A DNA stretch of 64,000 bases from Photobacterium kishitanii (GCF_003026355.1 NZ_PYON01000003.1:310001-374000); one strand, 5' to 3'; positions 21,442 through 31,920 are shown, counted from the first letter of the stretch. Program-made: numbers and translations. The notes: generated from the letters alone by a model not told the origin.

Positions 21442-23726
21442 TGCAATATGACATTCTTACCGTTGGTAATCCAAATAGCGGTAAAACGACACTGTTTAAT
21501 GGATTAACAGGTTCAAAACAGCAGGTGGGTAACTGGGCTGGTGTTACTGTTGAAAAAAAGACCGGTCGTTATCAGCATAATGGTGATGATTTTTCTCTGA
21601 CTGATCTTCCTGGTATTTATAATCTTGATAGTGCTAATGATGCTAATAGTCTTGATGAAGCGATTGCGTCACGCGCGATTTTAACGACCCCTGCAGACGT
21701 TATTATTAATGTTGTTGATGCATCATCGCTTGAACGTAGTTTATACATGACGTTACAGCTGCGTGAATTAGGTCGACCAATGGTGGTTGTGCTTAATAAG
21801 ATGGATGTATTGAAGCGTCAGCAACAAGTTATCGATCTTAAAGCTTTAGAAAAAGCTTTAGGTTGTCCTGTGGTTGCATTGTCTGCTAATAATATGGAAC
21901 GTATTGGCGAGTTTAAATCGAAGCTACATAAAATGCTGATTCAAGGTATTGTCGTTTCAGACTTTTCACTTGATTATGGCAATGATTTTGAAGCAGCGGT
22001 TGAGCTATTAAAGCCTTTATTTATCCATGATGAAAAGCTCAACCCTCGCGCACAATCGATTCGTGTATTAGAAAATGATACTTTAGTTATTCACACTTTA
22101 TCAGAAGAGTATAAGCAACAGGCTTGTGCTATTCGTAGTCAAATGCTGGAATTAGTTGATCCGGATATTCAAGTTGCTGATGTGCGTTATACGTTTTTAC
22201 ATCAATTATGTCAGAAAGTTCGTCGTCAAGAAGGCCGATTAAGTCATAATCTAACTGATAAAATTGACCGCGTATTATTACACCGTGCTATTGGTATCCC
22301 ATTTTTCTTCTTCGTAATGTACGTTATGTTCATGTTTGCAATTAACGTGGGCAGTGCATTTATCGACTTTTTTGATATTAGTTTCGGTGCAGTGTTAGTT
22401 GATGGCGGTCATTATTTATTAGATAACCACTTGCCGGTATGGCTAGTGACTATTATTGCAAATGGTGTCGGTGGTGGTATTCAAACCGTCGCAACCTTTA
22501 TCCCTGTGATTGCGTGTCTATATCTGTTCCTTGCCGTTTTGGAAAGTTCAGGTTATATGGCTCGTGCTGCTTTTGTGCTTGATAAAGTGATGCAAAAAGT
22601 AGGTTTACCCGGTAAAGCGTTTGTGCCACTTGTGCTTGGTTTTGGTTGTAATGTACCCGCTATCATGGCGACGCGTACTTTAGAACAAGAGCGTGAGCGT
22701 AAACTTGCCGCAGCAATGGCACCGTTTATGTCATGTGGTGCTCGTCTACCGGTATATGCATTATTTGCCGCTGCTTTCTTCCCTGATAATGGTCAGAACG
22801 TTGTTTTCACACTCTATATTTTGGGTATAGTCGCCGCAGTAATGACGGGACTGATTTTGCGTAATACGCTTTACCCAGGAGCAAGTGATAGCTTTATCAT
22901 GGAAATGCCAAACTATGAATTACCAACAATACGTAATGTGGTGATTAAAACATGGCAGAAGTTAAAGCGCTTTGTGTTTGGCGCCGGTAAAACGATTGTT
23001 GTTGTAGTAACAATTTTAAGTTTCTTCAATTCACTCGGTACTGATGGTTCATTTGGTAATGAAGATACTTCAAAATCAGTGTTATCACATGCCGCACAAG
23101 TGGTTACTCCAGTATTAGAACCGATTGGGGTTAAAGCTGATAACTGGCCAGCAACTGTGGGTATTATTACCGGTATTTTTGCTAAAGAAGCAGTAGTAGG
23201 TACATTAAATAGTTTATATGCGCCTGCACTTGATGGTAAGAGTGAAGAATATGATCTTATTGGCAGCCTAAAAGAAGCCGTTGCTTCTATTGGGGATAAT
23301 TTATCCGCGCTAAGCTTCAGTGATCCTTTGGGTATTGAAGTAGGCGATCTTGAGAACAAAACTGCTGTTGCTGAAGAGCAAGGTGTTGATCAATCTGTGT
23401 TCGGTAATATTCAGTCACGATTTGTGAGTGGCGCTGCGGCAATGTCTTACTTAATCTTCATTCTGCTTTATACGCCATGTGCTGCGGCAATGGGTGCGTA
23501 TGTACGTGAGTTTGGTAAGAAGTTTGCAGGCTTTATTGCGGGTTGGACAATGTTACTGGCTTATACTTTTGCATCATTGTTCTACCAAATTGCAGATTTT
23601 GCTCTACATCCAGCCAGTAGTTCGTTCTGGATAGCATTTTTCATTGTGATTAATGTCGGGATCTACTTGTTGATGAAACGGCAAGGTAAAAAGCAGTCGC
23701 ATCTAGAAGGATTATTGCTTGAATGA
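21441..23726 (+). CDS. feoB: Ferrous iron transporter FeoB
   Basis: An inner-membrane Fe(II) transporter with an N-terminal G protein. It has 761 residues. GTPase motifs are G1 GNPNSGKT (9-16), G3 DLPGIY and G4 NKMD. The helical insertion domain follows, then about eight or more transmembrane segments from about residue 285 onward with the family motifs GFGCNVPAIMATRTLE and FMSCGARLPVYALF, and a second gate-like repeat around GAGKTIVVVVTILS. Its end overlaps feoC by four bases. Confidence 0.96.
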   Translation: MQYDILTVGNPNSGKTTLFNGLTGSKQQVGNWAGVTVEKKTGRYQHNGDDFSLTDLPGIYNLDSANDANSLDEAIASRAILTTPADVIINVVDASSLERSLYMTLQLRELGRPMVVVLNKMDVLKRQQQVIDLKALEKALGCPVVALSANNMERIGEFKSKLHKMLIQGIVVSDFSLDYGNDFEAAVELLKPLFIHDEKLNPRAQSIRVLENDTLVIHTLSEEYKQQACAIRSQMLELVDPDIQVADVRYTFLHQLCQKVRRQEGRLSHNLTDKIDRVLLHRAIGIPFFFFVMYVMFMFAINVGSAFIDFFDISFGAVLVDGGHYLLDNHLPVWLVTIIANGVGGGIQTVATFIPVIACLYLFLAVLESSGYMARAAFVLDKVMQKVGLPGKAFVPLVLGFGCNVPAIMATRTLEQERERKLAAAMAPFMSCGARLPVYALFAAAFFPDNGQNVVFTLYILGIVAAVMTGLILRNTLYPGASDSFIMEMPNYELPTIRNVVIKTWQKLKRFVFGAGKTIVVVVTILSFFNSLGTDGSFGNEDTSKSVLSHAAQVVTPVLEPIGVKADNWPATVGIITGIFAKEAVVGTLNSLYAPALDGKSEEYDLIGSLKEAVASIGDNLSALSFSDPLGIEVGDLENKTAVAEEQGVDQSVFGNIQSRFVSGAAAMSYLIFILLYTPCAAAMGAYVREFGKKFAGFIAGWTMLLAYTFASLFYQIADFALHPASSSFWIAFFIVINVGIYLLMKRQGKKQSHLEGLLLE

Positions 23727-23965
23727 TCTTACAACAATTAAAACAGTATATTGCACAGCATGGTCGTGTGAGCCGTAAGCAGTTGGCTCTTCATTTTGGA
23801 ATGTCAGAAGATGGCGTTGATGCAATGCTAGCGGTCTGGGTACGAAAAGGTGCGATAGGCAAAGAATTGGTCGGTTGTGATAGTAGCCAATGCTGTCAAA
23901 CCGCTAAAGATGTGTGGTATCGATGTTTAGCGGCTAATGAGTTGTCAGTAACCGTTATGCGTTAA
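23723..23965 (+). CDS. feoC: FeoC-like transcriptional/regulatory protein
   Basis: A small winged-helix protein of the FeoC family, 80 residues, encoded directly after feoB with a four-base overlap (ATGA). The N-terminal half fits a helix-turn-helix (LKQYIAQHGRVSRKQLALHFGMSEDGVDAML). The cysteine group CDSSQCC near residue 52 is shorter than the four-cysteine loop of E. coli FeoC, so cluster binding is uncertain. A terminator follows. Confidence 0.88.
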   Translation: MILQQLKQYIAQHGRVSRKQLALHFGMSEDGVDAMLAVWVRKGAIGKELVGCDSSQCCQTAKDVWYRCLAANELSVTVMR

Positions 23966-23987
23966 ATATTAATAGTGATCACTAATA

Positions 23988-24012
23988 AGCAGCCTACGGG
24001 CTGCTTTTTTTA
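23988..24012 (+). terminator. Terminator after feoABC
   Basis: AGCAGCC, the loop TACG, then GGCTGCT followed by seven T residues. It ends the feo operon. Confidence 0.88.
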
Positions 24013-24110
24013 TACCCATTGTTATATCAACCAAGATAACAGCGTTATAGCGACAGATTGATTAACAATAGTAAACGTAACGGTGAGAGCTACGCTTATT
24101 AACGTTGTGA

Positions 24111-24545
24111 TTAAGCGTTGATAGCGGTAAAGCCTGCAATATTACTCAGTTCTTGACGTAGTTCTTCAGCAAGTGCTTGTTGTACGTCATCATTACGCTG
24201 AATACCTTTGGTATTGCCCCAAATTGGCCCTGGCCATGCGATGTCATGGCTAAAGCGTGCGATATGATGAATGTGAAGCTGAGGCACAAGGTTGCCAAGT
24301 GCACCAATATTAATTTTCTCTGCTTGATAATCTTGTTCTAACAAGGCTGCAACAGCGGATGATTCACGTATTAGCTGTTGTTGATCTTGTTCTGATAAAT
24401 GGTGGATCTCACGTAGTGATTCATAACGAGGTACTAAAATAAGCCATGGGCCAAGGGCTTCTTTTACCAGTAATACTTGTGATAAAGGTAAATCGCCAAG
24501 TACCGTTGTATCTGCCATTAATCGAGGATGAAGAATGAAACTCAT
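24111..24545 (-). CDS. HIT domain protein
   Basis: A 144-residue protein of the histidine-triad superfamily, whose members hydrolyse or transfer nucleotides linked to other groups. The family pattern is seen in LHPRLMADTTVLGDLPLSQVL near the start, PWLILVPRY, and the triad-like QLHIHHIARF near residue 92. The triad is HIHHI rather than the usual HxHxH, as in a proteobacterial HIT subgroup. It has its own ATG with GGAAT upstream and no operon partner. The substrate is unknown. Confidence 0.85.
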   Translation of the reverse strand: MSFILHPRLMADTTVLGDLPLSQVLLVKEALGPWLILVPRYESLREIHHLSEQDQQQLIRESSAVAALLEQDYQAEKINIGALGNLVPQLHIHHIARFSHDIAWPGPIWGNTKGIQRNDDVQQALAEELRQELSNIAGFTAINA

Positions 24546-24714
24546 GTAATTATTCCTTAACAGTACATTCTAGCTCACAAGCTTGAGCAATATTTATTAT
24601 AGTAAGCTTAATTTAGCGTAATTGGTATTATCCTTTAGGGTATGCATAATCGTCGCTTAATTAATAATGATTATCCTATAAAAACGTGGTTAAAGTGTAT
24701 TAATGGGGGCTTAA

Positions 24715-25320
24715 ATGGTAGCTGAGTATCAATTTATTCTTGATTACTGGTTTGGTGAACTAAACGGCGAAGTGACCCGTGAAAATAAAAATGCACTATG
24801 GTTTTTAGGGGGAGCTGATGTTGATGCTGAAATTACTTCTAAGTTTCAACGCTGGGTAAGTATGGCGGGTAATGGGGAACTTAATCATTGGAGTGATACT
24901 GCCCATGGCCGTCTTGCTTTGATTATTTTATTGGATCAATTTCCACGTAATATTTATCGCGGATTAAATGCTGCTTTTCGTTATGATCTATTAGCTCTTG
25001 CTATTTGTAAGCGTGGCTTAGCTCTTAATCAAGATGCTGAACTTGCAGCAATTGAACGAGTATTCTTTTATTTGCCCTTAGAGCATTCAGAAGACTTAGA
25101 AGATCAAGAAGAAAGTGTATTTCGATTTGATTTACTCCGTAAAAATGTACAACTTGAGAACATTACGGTGTTTGATAGCTTTTATGATTTTGCTAATAGT
25201 CATTTTCAGGTGATAAGAGAATTTGGGCGATTTCCACATCGAAATGCAGTGAAAGGACGGTTATCTACTAAGAAAGAGTTAACGTGGTTGCATGATGGTG
25301 GACTCCGTTTCGGTCAATAA
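24715..25320 (+). CDS. DUF924 family protein
   Basis: A 201-residue soluble protein of DUF924, a tetratricopeptide-like all-helical family. The characteristic motifs are ILDYWFG at the N-terminus, the central LIILLDQFPRNIYRG, and FFYLPLEHSEDLEDQE, followed by FGRFPHRNAVKGR near the C-terminus. The ATG follows GGGGGC. It is monocistronic, convergent with argS across a bidirectional terminator. The molecular role is not established. Confidence 0.88.
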   Translation: MVAEYQFILDYWFGELNGEVTRENKNALWFLGGADVDAEITSKFQRWVSMAGNGELNHWSDTAHGRLALIILLDQFPRNIYRGLNAAFRYDLLALAICKRGLALNQDAELAAIERVFFYLPLEHSEDLEDQEESVFRFDLLRKNVQLENITVFDSFYDFANSHFQVIREFGRFPHRNAVKGRLSTKKELTWLHDGGLRFGQ

Positions 25321-25340
25321 TCAATTATGTTTGTGCCATT

Positions 25341-25370
25341 AAAAAAGCCTTCACGAATGAAGGCTTTTTG
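25341..25370. terminator. Bidirectional terminator, DUF924 gene / argS
   Basis: AAAAAGCCTTC and GAAGGCTTTTT enclose a six-base loop; usable from both convergent genes. Confidence 0.88.
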
Positions 25371-25413
25371 CTATCTAGCGATTATAACAAGCAGCTATCA
25401 CAATAAATCGTAA

Positions 25414-27144
25414 TTACATACGCTCTAGTGTTTCGATGCCTAGCAAATCTAAACCTTTCTTGATTGTGTTAGCGGTTAGTAGTGCTAACTTCAAGCGGCT
25501 TTGCTTAACTGCTTCTTCAGCGTTAAGAATAGGGCATGCTTCGTAGAAGCTAGAGAACAGACCTGCAAGTTCAAACAGGTAAGTACACATTAGGTGTGGC
25601 TGACCCTCACGCGCTACAGACTGAACAGCTTCTTCAAATTGAAGTAACTTAGACAATAGTGCTTGTTCTTTTTCGTCATTGATTACGATAGGGAACGTTA
25701 GATCTTTCAGTTCAACATTTGCACGTTTGAAGATAGACGCTACACGTGTATATGCGTATTGCATGTACGGTGCAGTGTTACCTTCGAATGCAAGCATGTT
25801 GTCCCAGTCGAAGATGTAGTCTGTTGTACGGTGCTTAGAAAGATCTGAGTACTTAACCGCAGCCATTGCAACAGTTTGTGCAATGTTTGCTTTTTCTTCA
25901 GTGCTTAGCTCAGGGTTCTTTTCTTCGATTAGCTTGTTAGCACGTTCAACAGCTTCATCAAGCAGATCTGCAAGACGCACAGTACCGCCAGCACGAGTCT
26001 TAAATGGACGGCCATCTTTACCTAGCATCATACCGAATGCGTGGTGCTCTAGAGAAACTTCTTCTGGAACATAACCTGCTTTACGAACGATAGACCAAGC
26101 CATCATTAGGTGCTGGTGCTGACGTGAGTCAATGAAGTAAAGTACACGATCTGCGTGTAATTGCTCATAACGGTATTTTGCACAAGCAATATCAGTTGTG
26201 GTGTATAGGTAGCCACCATCACGCTTTTGGATGATAACACCCATAGGCTCGCCATCTTTATTCTTGTATTCGTCAAGGAAAACAACGGTTGCGCCATCAC
26301 TTTCAACGGCTAGACCTTTTTGTTTTAGATCTGCAACAACAGGTGCAAGCATGTCGTTGTACATTGACTCACCCATAACGTTATCATCAGTCAATGATAC
26401 GCTTAGACGATCGTAGTTACGCTGGTTTTGCTTCAGTGTGATAGCAACAAGTTGGCGCCATTTCTCAAGACAGTACTCATCACCACTTTGAAGACGAACA
26501 ACGAAGTTACGTGCTGTTACGCCAAACTCTTCATCTTCATCGTAAAGCACTTTTGATTCACGGTAGAATCCTTCAAGGTCGCTGATGTTCATCGAAACAT
26601 CGCTGCCTTGTTGCTCTTTACGCTGCATGTTAGCGATAAGCATACCAAATTGGGTACCCCAATCACCAAGGTGGTTAGCACGAATAACATTGTGACCTAA
26701 AAATTCTAGGGTACGTACAACAGCATCACCGATGATAGTTGAACGTAAGTGACCTACGTGCATTTCTTTTGCTACGTTAGGTGCTGAATAGTCAACAACA
26801 ATCGTTTGTGCTTCGTCAGTGTTAACCGCTAGACGCTCGCTTGCTAGTGCTTCTTCACCACGAGCTGCTAACCATGCTTTATCAAGGAAGATATTGATAA
26901 AACCAGGACCTGCAATTTCAACTTTCTCTGCAATACCATCTAGTTCTAGGCAGTCGATAACTTTTTGAGCGAATTCACGTGGATTCATACCCAATTTTTT
27001 AGCTACGCCCATTACACCGTTTGCTTGGTAATCACCAAATTGTGCTTTTGCTGACTGACGAACTGCTGCTGGACTACCGGCAGGTGCGCCTGCAGCTTCT
27101 AATGCTTGTGATACTTTATCATTAATAAGTGCTTGAATATTCAC
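25414..27144 (-). CDS. argS: Arginyl-tRNA synthetase
   Basis: Charges tRNA-Arg; class I synthetase of 576 residues. The N-terminal Add1 domain includes [19 protein letters not shown], the HIGH-equivalent is HVGH in [16 protein letters not shown], and the KMSKS loop is degenerate ([12 protein letters not shown]), as usual for ArgRS. The C-terminal DALR anticodon-binding domain ends in [15 protein letters not shown]. The longest frame begins at a TTG 30 bases upstream. GTG 27144 was chosen because AAGGAACAGC precedes it and alignment with E. coli ArgS begins there. It is divergent from yecM, as in E. coli. Confidence 0.96.
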   Translation of the reverse strand: MNIQALINDKVSQALEAAGAPAGSPAAVRQSAKAQFGDYQANGVMGVAKKLGMNPREFAQKVIDCLELDGIAEKVEIAGPGFINIFLDKAWLAARGEEALASERLAVNTDEAQTIVVDYSAPNVAKEMHVGHLRSTIIGDAVVRTLEFLGHNVIRANHLGDWGTQFGMLIANMQRKEQQGSDVSMNISDLEGFYRESKVLYDEDEEFGVTARNFVVRLQSGDEYCLEKWRQLVAITLKQNQRNYDRLSVSLTDDNVMGESMYNDMLAPVVADLKQKGLAVESDGATVVFLDEYKNKDGEPMGVIIQKRDGGYLYTTTDIACAKYRYEQLHADRVLYFIDSRQHQHLMMAWSIVRKAGYVPEEVSLEHHAFGMMLGKDGRPFKTRAGGTVRLADLLDEAVERANKLIEEKNPELSTEEKANIAQTVAMAAVKYSDLSKHRTTDYIFDWDNMLAFEGNTAPYMQYAYTRVASIFKRANVELKDLTFPIVINDEKEQALLSKLLQFEEAVQSVAREGQPHLMCTYLFELAGLFSSFYEACPILNAEEAVKQSRLKLALLTANTIKKGLDLLGIETLERM

Positions 27145-27555
27145 TCGCTGTTCCTTAATCGTTTGTAACGCCAATCATATGTATGTGGCAAAAACGTCTG
27201 CGTATAGCAAGATATGCCGCCAAAAATACTCACGGAGCTAAAGTGTTTTTTGCTTAACTAAAAAGCGGCCAAAGCTACGTGAGTATTTTTTGATGGTAGT
27301 GTTAATTTTGTTTAAACACCAATATCTTGAATAAGCAGCGTGCGTTACCCTAATAATACCCACATAGTTAGGTACTTTGGCAACTGGAAAAAGAGATTGT
27401 TAGCAATTTTTTTTAAAGTTTTTCAAATAGGCTAAAATAAAGCCAAAATTCAACAGTGATACGGGCTACCTCGTGGTAGTTTAGTTATTGGCAATGCGAA
27501 AAGTGTGAGTAATTATGCGGTTGTTTATTAAATGTTACGTGGTTGGAGAGACGAA
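27145..27555. other. argS-yecM divergent intergenic region
   Basis: This gene-free stretch holds a large inverted repeat (27222-27290, listed separately) and, nearer yecM, a short CTACC-TCGT-GGTAG hairpin around 27466-27479. I do not see a credible small gene, a tRNA or a T-box. The promoters of both genes must lie here, but I cannot pin them down. Confidence 0.6.
27222..27290. repeat. 18-base inverted repeat upstream of argS
   Basis: AAAAATACTCACGGAGCT (27222-27239) and AGCTACGTGAGTATTTTT (27273-27290) are complementary except at one position, around a 33-base loop. A-tract and T-tract ends make it look like a two-way terminator, yet it lies between divergent gene starts. It could end an unannotated short transcript or act as a leader structure of argS. 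Confidence 0.75.
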
Positions 27556-28140
27556 ATGCAAAATTTGAAACAATTAGGCTTACATCCGGAGCAAATGTTA
27601 GCTGATTTACCCGCTTTTATGGATCGCATTATTCGTTTAGCTGATGAGGTCGGAATTTCACTCTCATCGTACGTAGCAGATCATATTGCATTAAGGGTGA
27701 ATTCACAGGATATTGCACTGGAACTTCATCAGGCATGGTTAGCTTATGGCACTGAATGGTCACAGACGATTATTAATGGTCGTCCTATTGTGGTGATTGG
27801 CTTTGATAAACCACTTCGAGTCGGTGACTGGACGATTGAAGCGTTAGAGCTACCTTACCCAAGCGATAAGATTTATCCACAGCAAGGATGGGAGCACGTG
27901 GAATTTGTTATTCCGGGTAATGCGATGTCGCTTGAGCAATTAAAACAGTCTATTGATATTACCTTTCCGGCATTAAATTGGCAGCAGTTAGCAAGTAAGG
28001 GAATTAAGGTTAAAGCCAGTTCTCCTGCTGGCGAGCATGAACGTTTACCTAATCCTACTTATGCATTTAAAAAAGATAATCTATGTATTAAGTTACATTC
28101 ACATTCTTTAGCTGCGGTTATTGAGAGTGAGCAAGAGTAA
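27556..28140 (+). CDS. yecM: YecM-family protein (VOC fold)
   Basis: A 194-residue protein matching E. coli YecM, a vicinal-oxygen-chelate fold of unknown activity. Shared landmarks are ADHIALRVN near residue 42, INGRPIVVIG, the WEHVEFVIPG segment and the C-terminal SPAGEHERLPNPTYAF. An in-frame ATG at 27532 exists; 27556 is preferred because GGAGAG sits seven bases before it and the family start aligns there. It is adjacent to argS, as in E. coli. Confidence 0.9.
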   Translation: MQNLKQLGLHPEQMLADLPAFMDRIIRLADEVGISLSSYVADHIALRVNSQDIALELHQAWLAYGTEWSQTIINGRPIVVIGFDKPLRVGDWTIEALELPYPSDKIYPQQGWEHVEFVIPGNAMSLEQLKQSIDITFPALNWQQLASKGIKVKASSPAGEHERLPNPTYAFKKDNLCIKLHSHSLAAVIESEQE

Positions 28141-28166
28141 CGTATTTGGTTTCTGCACATTAAGCA

Positions 28167-28201
28167 CAAAAAATGCCACAGCTAAATGAAGCTGTGGCAT
28201 C
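28167..28201 (-). terminator. Terminator of purU
   Basis: ATGCCACAGCT and AGCTGTGGCAT form a perfect 11-base stem with a six-base loop; read on the minus strand it is followed by TTTTTT. On the plus strand there is no T run, so it mainly serves purU. Confidence 0.85.
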
Positions 28202-28219
28202 TATCAAAGCATTTATTCT

Positions 28220-29053
28220 TTAAAGAATCACAGTACGATTGCCGTGAACAAACACGCGATCATCTACCACTAATCCAAGCGCTTTACTTAATACGGATTT
28301 TTCAACATCACGGCCAGATTTTGCCATTTCTTCGGCGCTAAAGGTATGATCGACTGGAATCACGTTTTGAGTAATAATTTGACCTTCATCAAGATCATTG
28401 GTGACAAAGTGAGCGGTAGCGCCAATGATTTTAACACCCCGTTCAAAGGCTTGTTGGTAAGGCTTGGCACCAATAAATGCCGGTAGGAAGCTGTGATGTA
28501 TATTAATGATTTTATGTGGGAATTGGGCGACAAAATTAGGCGTAAGAATACGCATATATTTTGCTAATACTACATAGTTAGGGGAATATTGTTGTATTGC
28601 TGTGAGTAATTGTGTTTCATGCTGCTCGCGAGTTAGCCCTTCATGACATACATGGTGGAACGGCACATTGAACTTTTCAGTTAAATCTTGCAGCTTATCG
28701 TAGTTACCGACCACTGCTGCAATTTCAATATCTAGTGAGCCGTCAAATGTTTTTACCAAAATATCCCCTAAGCAATGGGCTTCTTTGGTAACCATAATGA
28801 CCACTTTTTTACGCTCAGAACTGATTAAGCGACGTTTGCTACCAGAAGGTAAAGCACGGTCGAGATCTGCTAATAACGTTTCATCATTAAAATACCCTTC
28901 GAGATCGGTACGCATGAAGAAGTGATTTTTAGCGTTATCAACATACTCTTTATTATTAATAATATTGAGCTGATGTTTATGACAGATATTGGTAATTTTT
29001 GCGATAAGGCCCATATTATCAGGGCATTCCGTTAATAATGTTTTCTTTTCCAT
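28220..29053 (-). CDS. purU: Formyltetrahydrofolate deformylase
   Basis: Hydrolyses 10-formyltetrahydrofolate to formate and tetrahydrofolate, supplying formate for PurT-dependent purine synthesis and balancing one-carbon units. It has 277 residues: an N-terminal ACT-like sensing domain (TECPDNMGLIAKITNIC), then a formyltransferase-like domain with VTKEAHCLGD, the LAKYMRILTP block and NIHHSFLPAFIGAKPY. The longer frame starts 45 bases upstream; ATG 29053 is preceded by AGGAACAC and fits the family. Confidence 0.95.
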   Translation of the reverse strand: MEKKTLLTECPDNMGLIAKITNICHKHQLNIINNKEYVDNAKNHFFMRTDLEGYFNDETLLADLDRALPSGSKRRLISSERKKVVIMVTKEAHCLGDILVKTFDGSLDIEIAAVVGNYDKLQDLTEKFNVPFHHVCHEGLTREQHETQLLTAIQQYSPNYVVLAKYMRILTPNFVAQFPHKIINIHHSFLPAFIGAKPYQQAFERGVKIIGATAHFVTNDLDEGQIITQNVIPVDHTFSAEEMAKSGRDVEKSVLSKALGLVVDDRVFVHGNRTVIL

Positions 29054-29259
29054 ATGTGTTCCTGATGGCGGCAACGCTGTGCACAGCCTAAAAATCATAA
29101 TTTATCACTATGACGCTTATACTATGTTGGGGTCAAATAGTTTATTGGATGTGCTGTTTCATCTATACGAAATAGCACTTTAGATGGCTAGTCGTGACGT
29201 AATAAAATAGGCATAATAGAACGATTGATACTGTATAAATAACCAATAGTGCGAAGTGA

Positions 29260-31203
29260 ATGATAGCTAAGTTTTTTGCCGCTGGTGGTGCGTTAGATAA
29301 AGCCATTCCCGGATTTCAAGCTCGACAATCTCAAATTGATATGGCAAAAGCTGTTGCTGATGCGATTAAGCAGCAATCACAATTAGTGGTTGAGGCTGGT
29401 ACTGGTACGGGTAAAACATTTGCTTACCTTGTACCTGCATTAGTGAGTGGTAAGAAAACGATTATTAGCACCGGTTCAAAAAACCTACAAGAACAGTTAT
29501 TTCATCGTGACTTACCATTAATGGCAAGTGCGTTAGGTTTTACTGGTCGAGTCGCATTATTGAAAGGGCGCTCAAACTATCTATGTGTTGATCGTCTTAG
29601 CCGTCAAATCACTGAAAGTCATGGTGATCATTCTGATCCAATCATGCTGAGTCTATTAATTAAAACCCGCCAGTGGTCTTCGGCATCTAAAACGGGTGAT
29701 CTTGGTGAATGTGAAGATATCGCAGAAGATAGCCCAGTTATACCAATGATCACTTCAACCAATGATAATTGTCTCGGACGAGAATGCCCGTCTTTTGATG
29801 ATTGCTTTGTGGTTAGAGCGCGTCGTAAAGCAATGGAAGCTGATGTAGTCGTAGTTAACCATCATTTATTTCTGGCTGACTTAGCAATGAAAGATAATGG
29901 TTTTGGTGAATTGATCCCTGAAGCTGATGTGTTTATTTTCGATGAGGCTCATCAGATGCCAGATATTGCCAGCCAATATTTCGGTCAAAATTTGTCTAGT
30001 CGTCAGTTAATTGAATTGGCTAAAGATATCGAAATTGGTTATCGCACCGAAGCCAAAGATATGCGTCAACTGCAAAAAGCCGCTGCTCGTTTACAACAAG
30101 CTGCATTTGAAATGCGGATTATTTTAGGTGATCCCGGTTTTCGTGGTAATTGGCGCGAAGCATCGCAAACACCCGCCGTACAACGTGAGTTAGTGCGTTT
30201 GAATGATGCGCTTGATTTAATCTATGATGTGCTTAAATTAGCCTTAGGGCGCAGTCAATTATTAGATGCCGCTTTTGAGCGAGCAACGTTGTTGAAAGCA
30301 CGCTTAAAACGAGTGGTTGATACCAGTATTATTGGTTATTCATATTGGTACGAATGTACACCACGACAATTTAGTTTGAATATTACGCCATTATCAGTGG
30401 CTGATAAGTTCAGTGAGCGCATGGCTGAGCAGAAAGGGGCGTGGGTATTCACCTCGGCAACACTTGCTGTTGATGATGATTTTAGCCACTTTAGTCAGCG
30501 TTTAGGATTACAACCTAAGCAACAATTCTCTCTTGAAAGCCCATTTGATTACGCCACCCAAGCATTGTTGTGCGTTCCACGGCATTTGCCTGAGCCTAAC
30601 AGTTATGGTTTAGCAGATAAGTTAGTTGAAATGCTAACACCCATTATTGAAGCTAATGATGGTCGCTGTTTCTTTCTTTGTACTTCTCATCAAATGGTGC
30701 GTGATCTTGCCGAAGGCTTTCGAGCACGATTAGATTTGCCAGTATTAGCACAAGGTGAAACCAGTAAGCAAAAGTTATTGGCTGAATATTTAGAGCGGGG
30801 CAATGCATTATTGGTGGCAACGGGAGCATTTTGGGAAGGTATTGATGTTAGAGGCCAAGCCCTTAGCTGTGTTATCATAGATAAATTACCGTTTACAGCG
30901 CCAGATGACCCGCTATTAAAAGCACGAATCGAAGACTGTCGCTTGCGAGGTGGTGATCCATTTGCAGAGGTACAAGTACCCGATGCGGTGATCACTTTAA
31001 AGCAAGGTGTTGGTCGATTAATTCGTGATACGCAAGATAAAGGGGTATTAGTGATTTGCGATAATCGTTTAGTCACTCGTGCTTATGGCGCTGTATTCTT
31101 AAGAAGTTTACCGCCAATTCCGCGCACACGTAGTGTCGCAGGGGTTAGCGAATTTTTGTCGAACTTAACCGATACTCAGGTATTAGGAAGTGACGATACC
31201 TAA
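29260..31203 (+). CDS. yoaA: DinG/XPD-family ATP-dependent DNA helicase YoaA
   Basis: A superfamily 2 helicase of the iron-sulfur type, related to XPD and DinG and linked in E. coli to replication-fork repair. It has 647 residues. Walker A is EAGTGTGKTFAYLVPAL near residue 46. Iron-sulfur cysteines include those in NCLGRECPSFDDCF (about residues 168-180) and LCVDRL. The DEAH box is FDEAHQMPD, and motif VI includes QGVGRLIRD. It is followed 15 bases later by tsaB, an order shared with E. coli and vibrios. Confidence 0.94.
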   Translation: MIAKFFAAGGALDKAIPGFQARQSQIDMAKAVADAIKQQSQLVVEAGTGTGKTFAYLVPALVSGKKTIISTGSKNLQEQLFHRDLPLMASALGFTGRVALLKGRSNYLCVDRLSRQITESHGDHSDPIMLSLLIKTRQWSSASKTGDLGECEDIAEDSPVIPMITSTNDNCLGRECPSFDDCFVVRARRKAMEADVVVVNHHLFLADLAMKDNGFGELIPEADVFIFDEAHQMPDIASQYFGQNLSSRQLIELAKDIEIGYRTEAKDMRQLQKAAARLQQAAFEMRIILGDPGFRGNWREASQTPAVQRELVRLNDALDLIYDVLKLALGRSQLLDAAFERATLLKARLKRVVDTSIIGYSYWYECTPRQFSLNITPLSVADKFSERMAEQKGAWVFTSATLAVDDDFSHFSQRLGLQPKQQFSLESPFDYATQALLCVPRHLPEPNSYGLADKLVEMLTPIIEANDGRCFFLCTSHQMVRDLAEGFRARLDLPVLAQGETSKQKLLAEYLERGNALLVATGAFWEGIDVRGQALSCVIIDKLPFTAPDDPLLKARIEDCRLRGGDPFAEVQVPDAVITLKQGVGRLIRDTQDKGVLVICDNRLVTRAYGAVFLRSLPPIPRTRSVAGVSEFLSNLTDTQVLGSDDT

Positions 31204-31218
31204 CATTCAGAGGCTTGA

Positions 31219-31920
31219 ATGAGCACCAAAATTCTGGCAGTAGATACTGCAACTGAAAACTGTTCTGTCGCGCTAATGATCGGCGATGATGTTATTTCTC
31301 GTTGTGAATATGCGCCTCGTGAGCATACCACGAAAATTTTACCGATGATTGATGCGGTACTGGCTGAGGCTGGTATTAAATTAAAGCAGCTCGATGCACT
31401 TGCTTATGGACGTGGTCCGGGTAGCTTCACAGGGGTGCGTATTGGTATTGGTATTGCGCAAGGTTTAGCCTTTGGGGCTAACTTACCAATGATTGGTGTG
31501 TCTACTTTGGCTGCAATGGCACAAGGTTCATTCCGTTTACACCAAGCAGAGCATGTGTTAACGGCGATTGATGCACGTATGGGTGAGCTTTACTGGGGAC
31601 AATACCAACGTAAAACCGATGGTGATTGGCTATTAGTGGGTAATGAGCAAGTGATTGCACCTGATGTATTATTAGCAAATGTACAGGCTGATGCTGATAC
31701 ATGGCTAACAGCAGGTACAGGATGGGAAGCTTATCCTGAACTGCTAAATCAACTGCCACTAAAAGCGCAGTTAGGCAGTGTGTTATATCCGGATTCACAA
31801 GATATGGTGCATTTAGCAAAATACGCTTTTGGGCGTGGTGAAATCGTCACTGCAGAAGCCGCTAGTCCCGTTTATTTACGTGATACGGTGACATGGAAAA
31901 AATTGCCGGGTCGTGAGTGA
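31219..31920 (+). CDS. tsaB: TsaB, tRNA threonylcarbamoyladenosine biosynthesis
   Basis: The scaffold partner of TsaD and TsaE in making the t6A modification at position 37 of ANN-decoding tRNAs. It has 233 residues with the ASKHA fold: [15 protein letters not shown] at the start and [12 protein letters not shown] near residue 70 are diagnostic. A SD-like AGAGG precedes the ATG. It is co-directional with and close to yoaA. Confidence 0.95.
   Translation: MSTKILAVDTATENCSVALMIGDDVISRCEYAPREHTTKILPMIDAVLAEAGIKLKQLDALAYGRGPGSFTGVRIGIGIAQGLAFGANLPMIGVSTLAAMAQGSFRLHQAEHVLTAIDARMGELYWGQYQRKTDGDWLLVGNEQVIAPDVLLANVQADADTWLTAGTGWEAYPELLNQLPLKAQLGSVLYPDSQDMVHLAKYAFGRGEIVTAEAASPVYLRDTVTWKKLPGRE

Noticed and set aside
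25883..26074. Plus-strand frames inside argS
   Set aside because: Shadow of the argS codon pattern; no ribosome-binding site and no similarity to any family.
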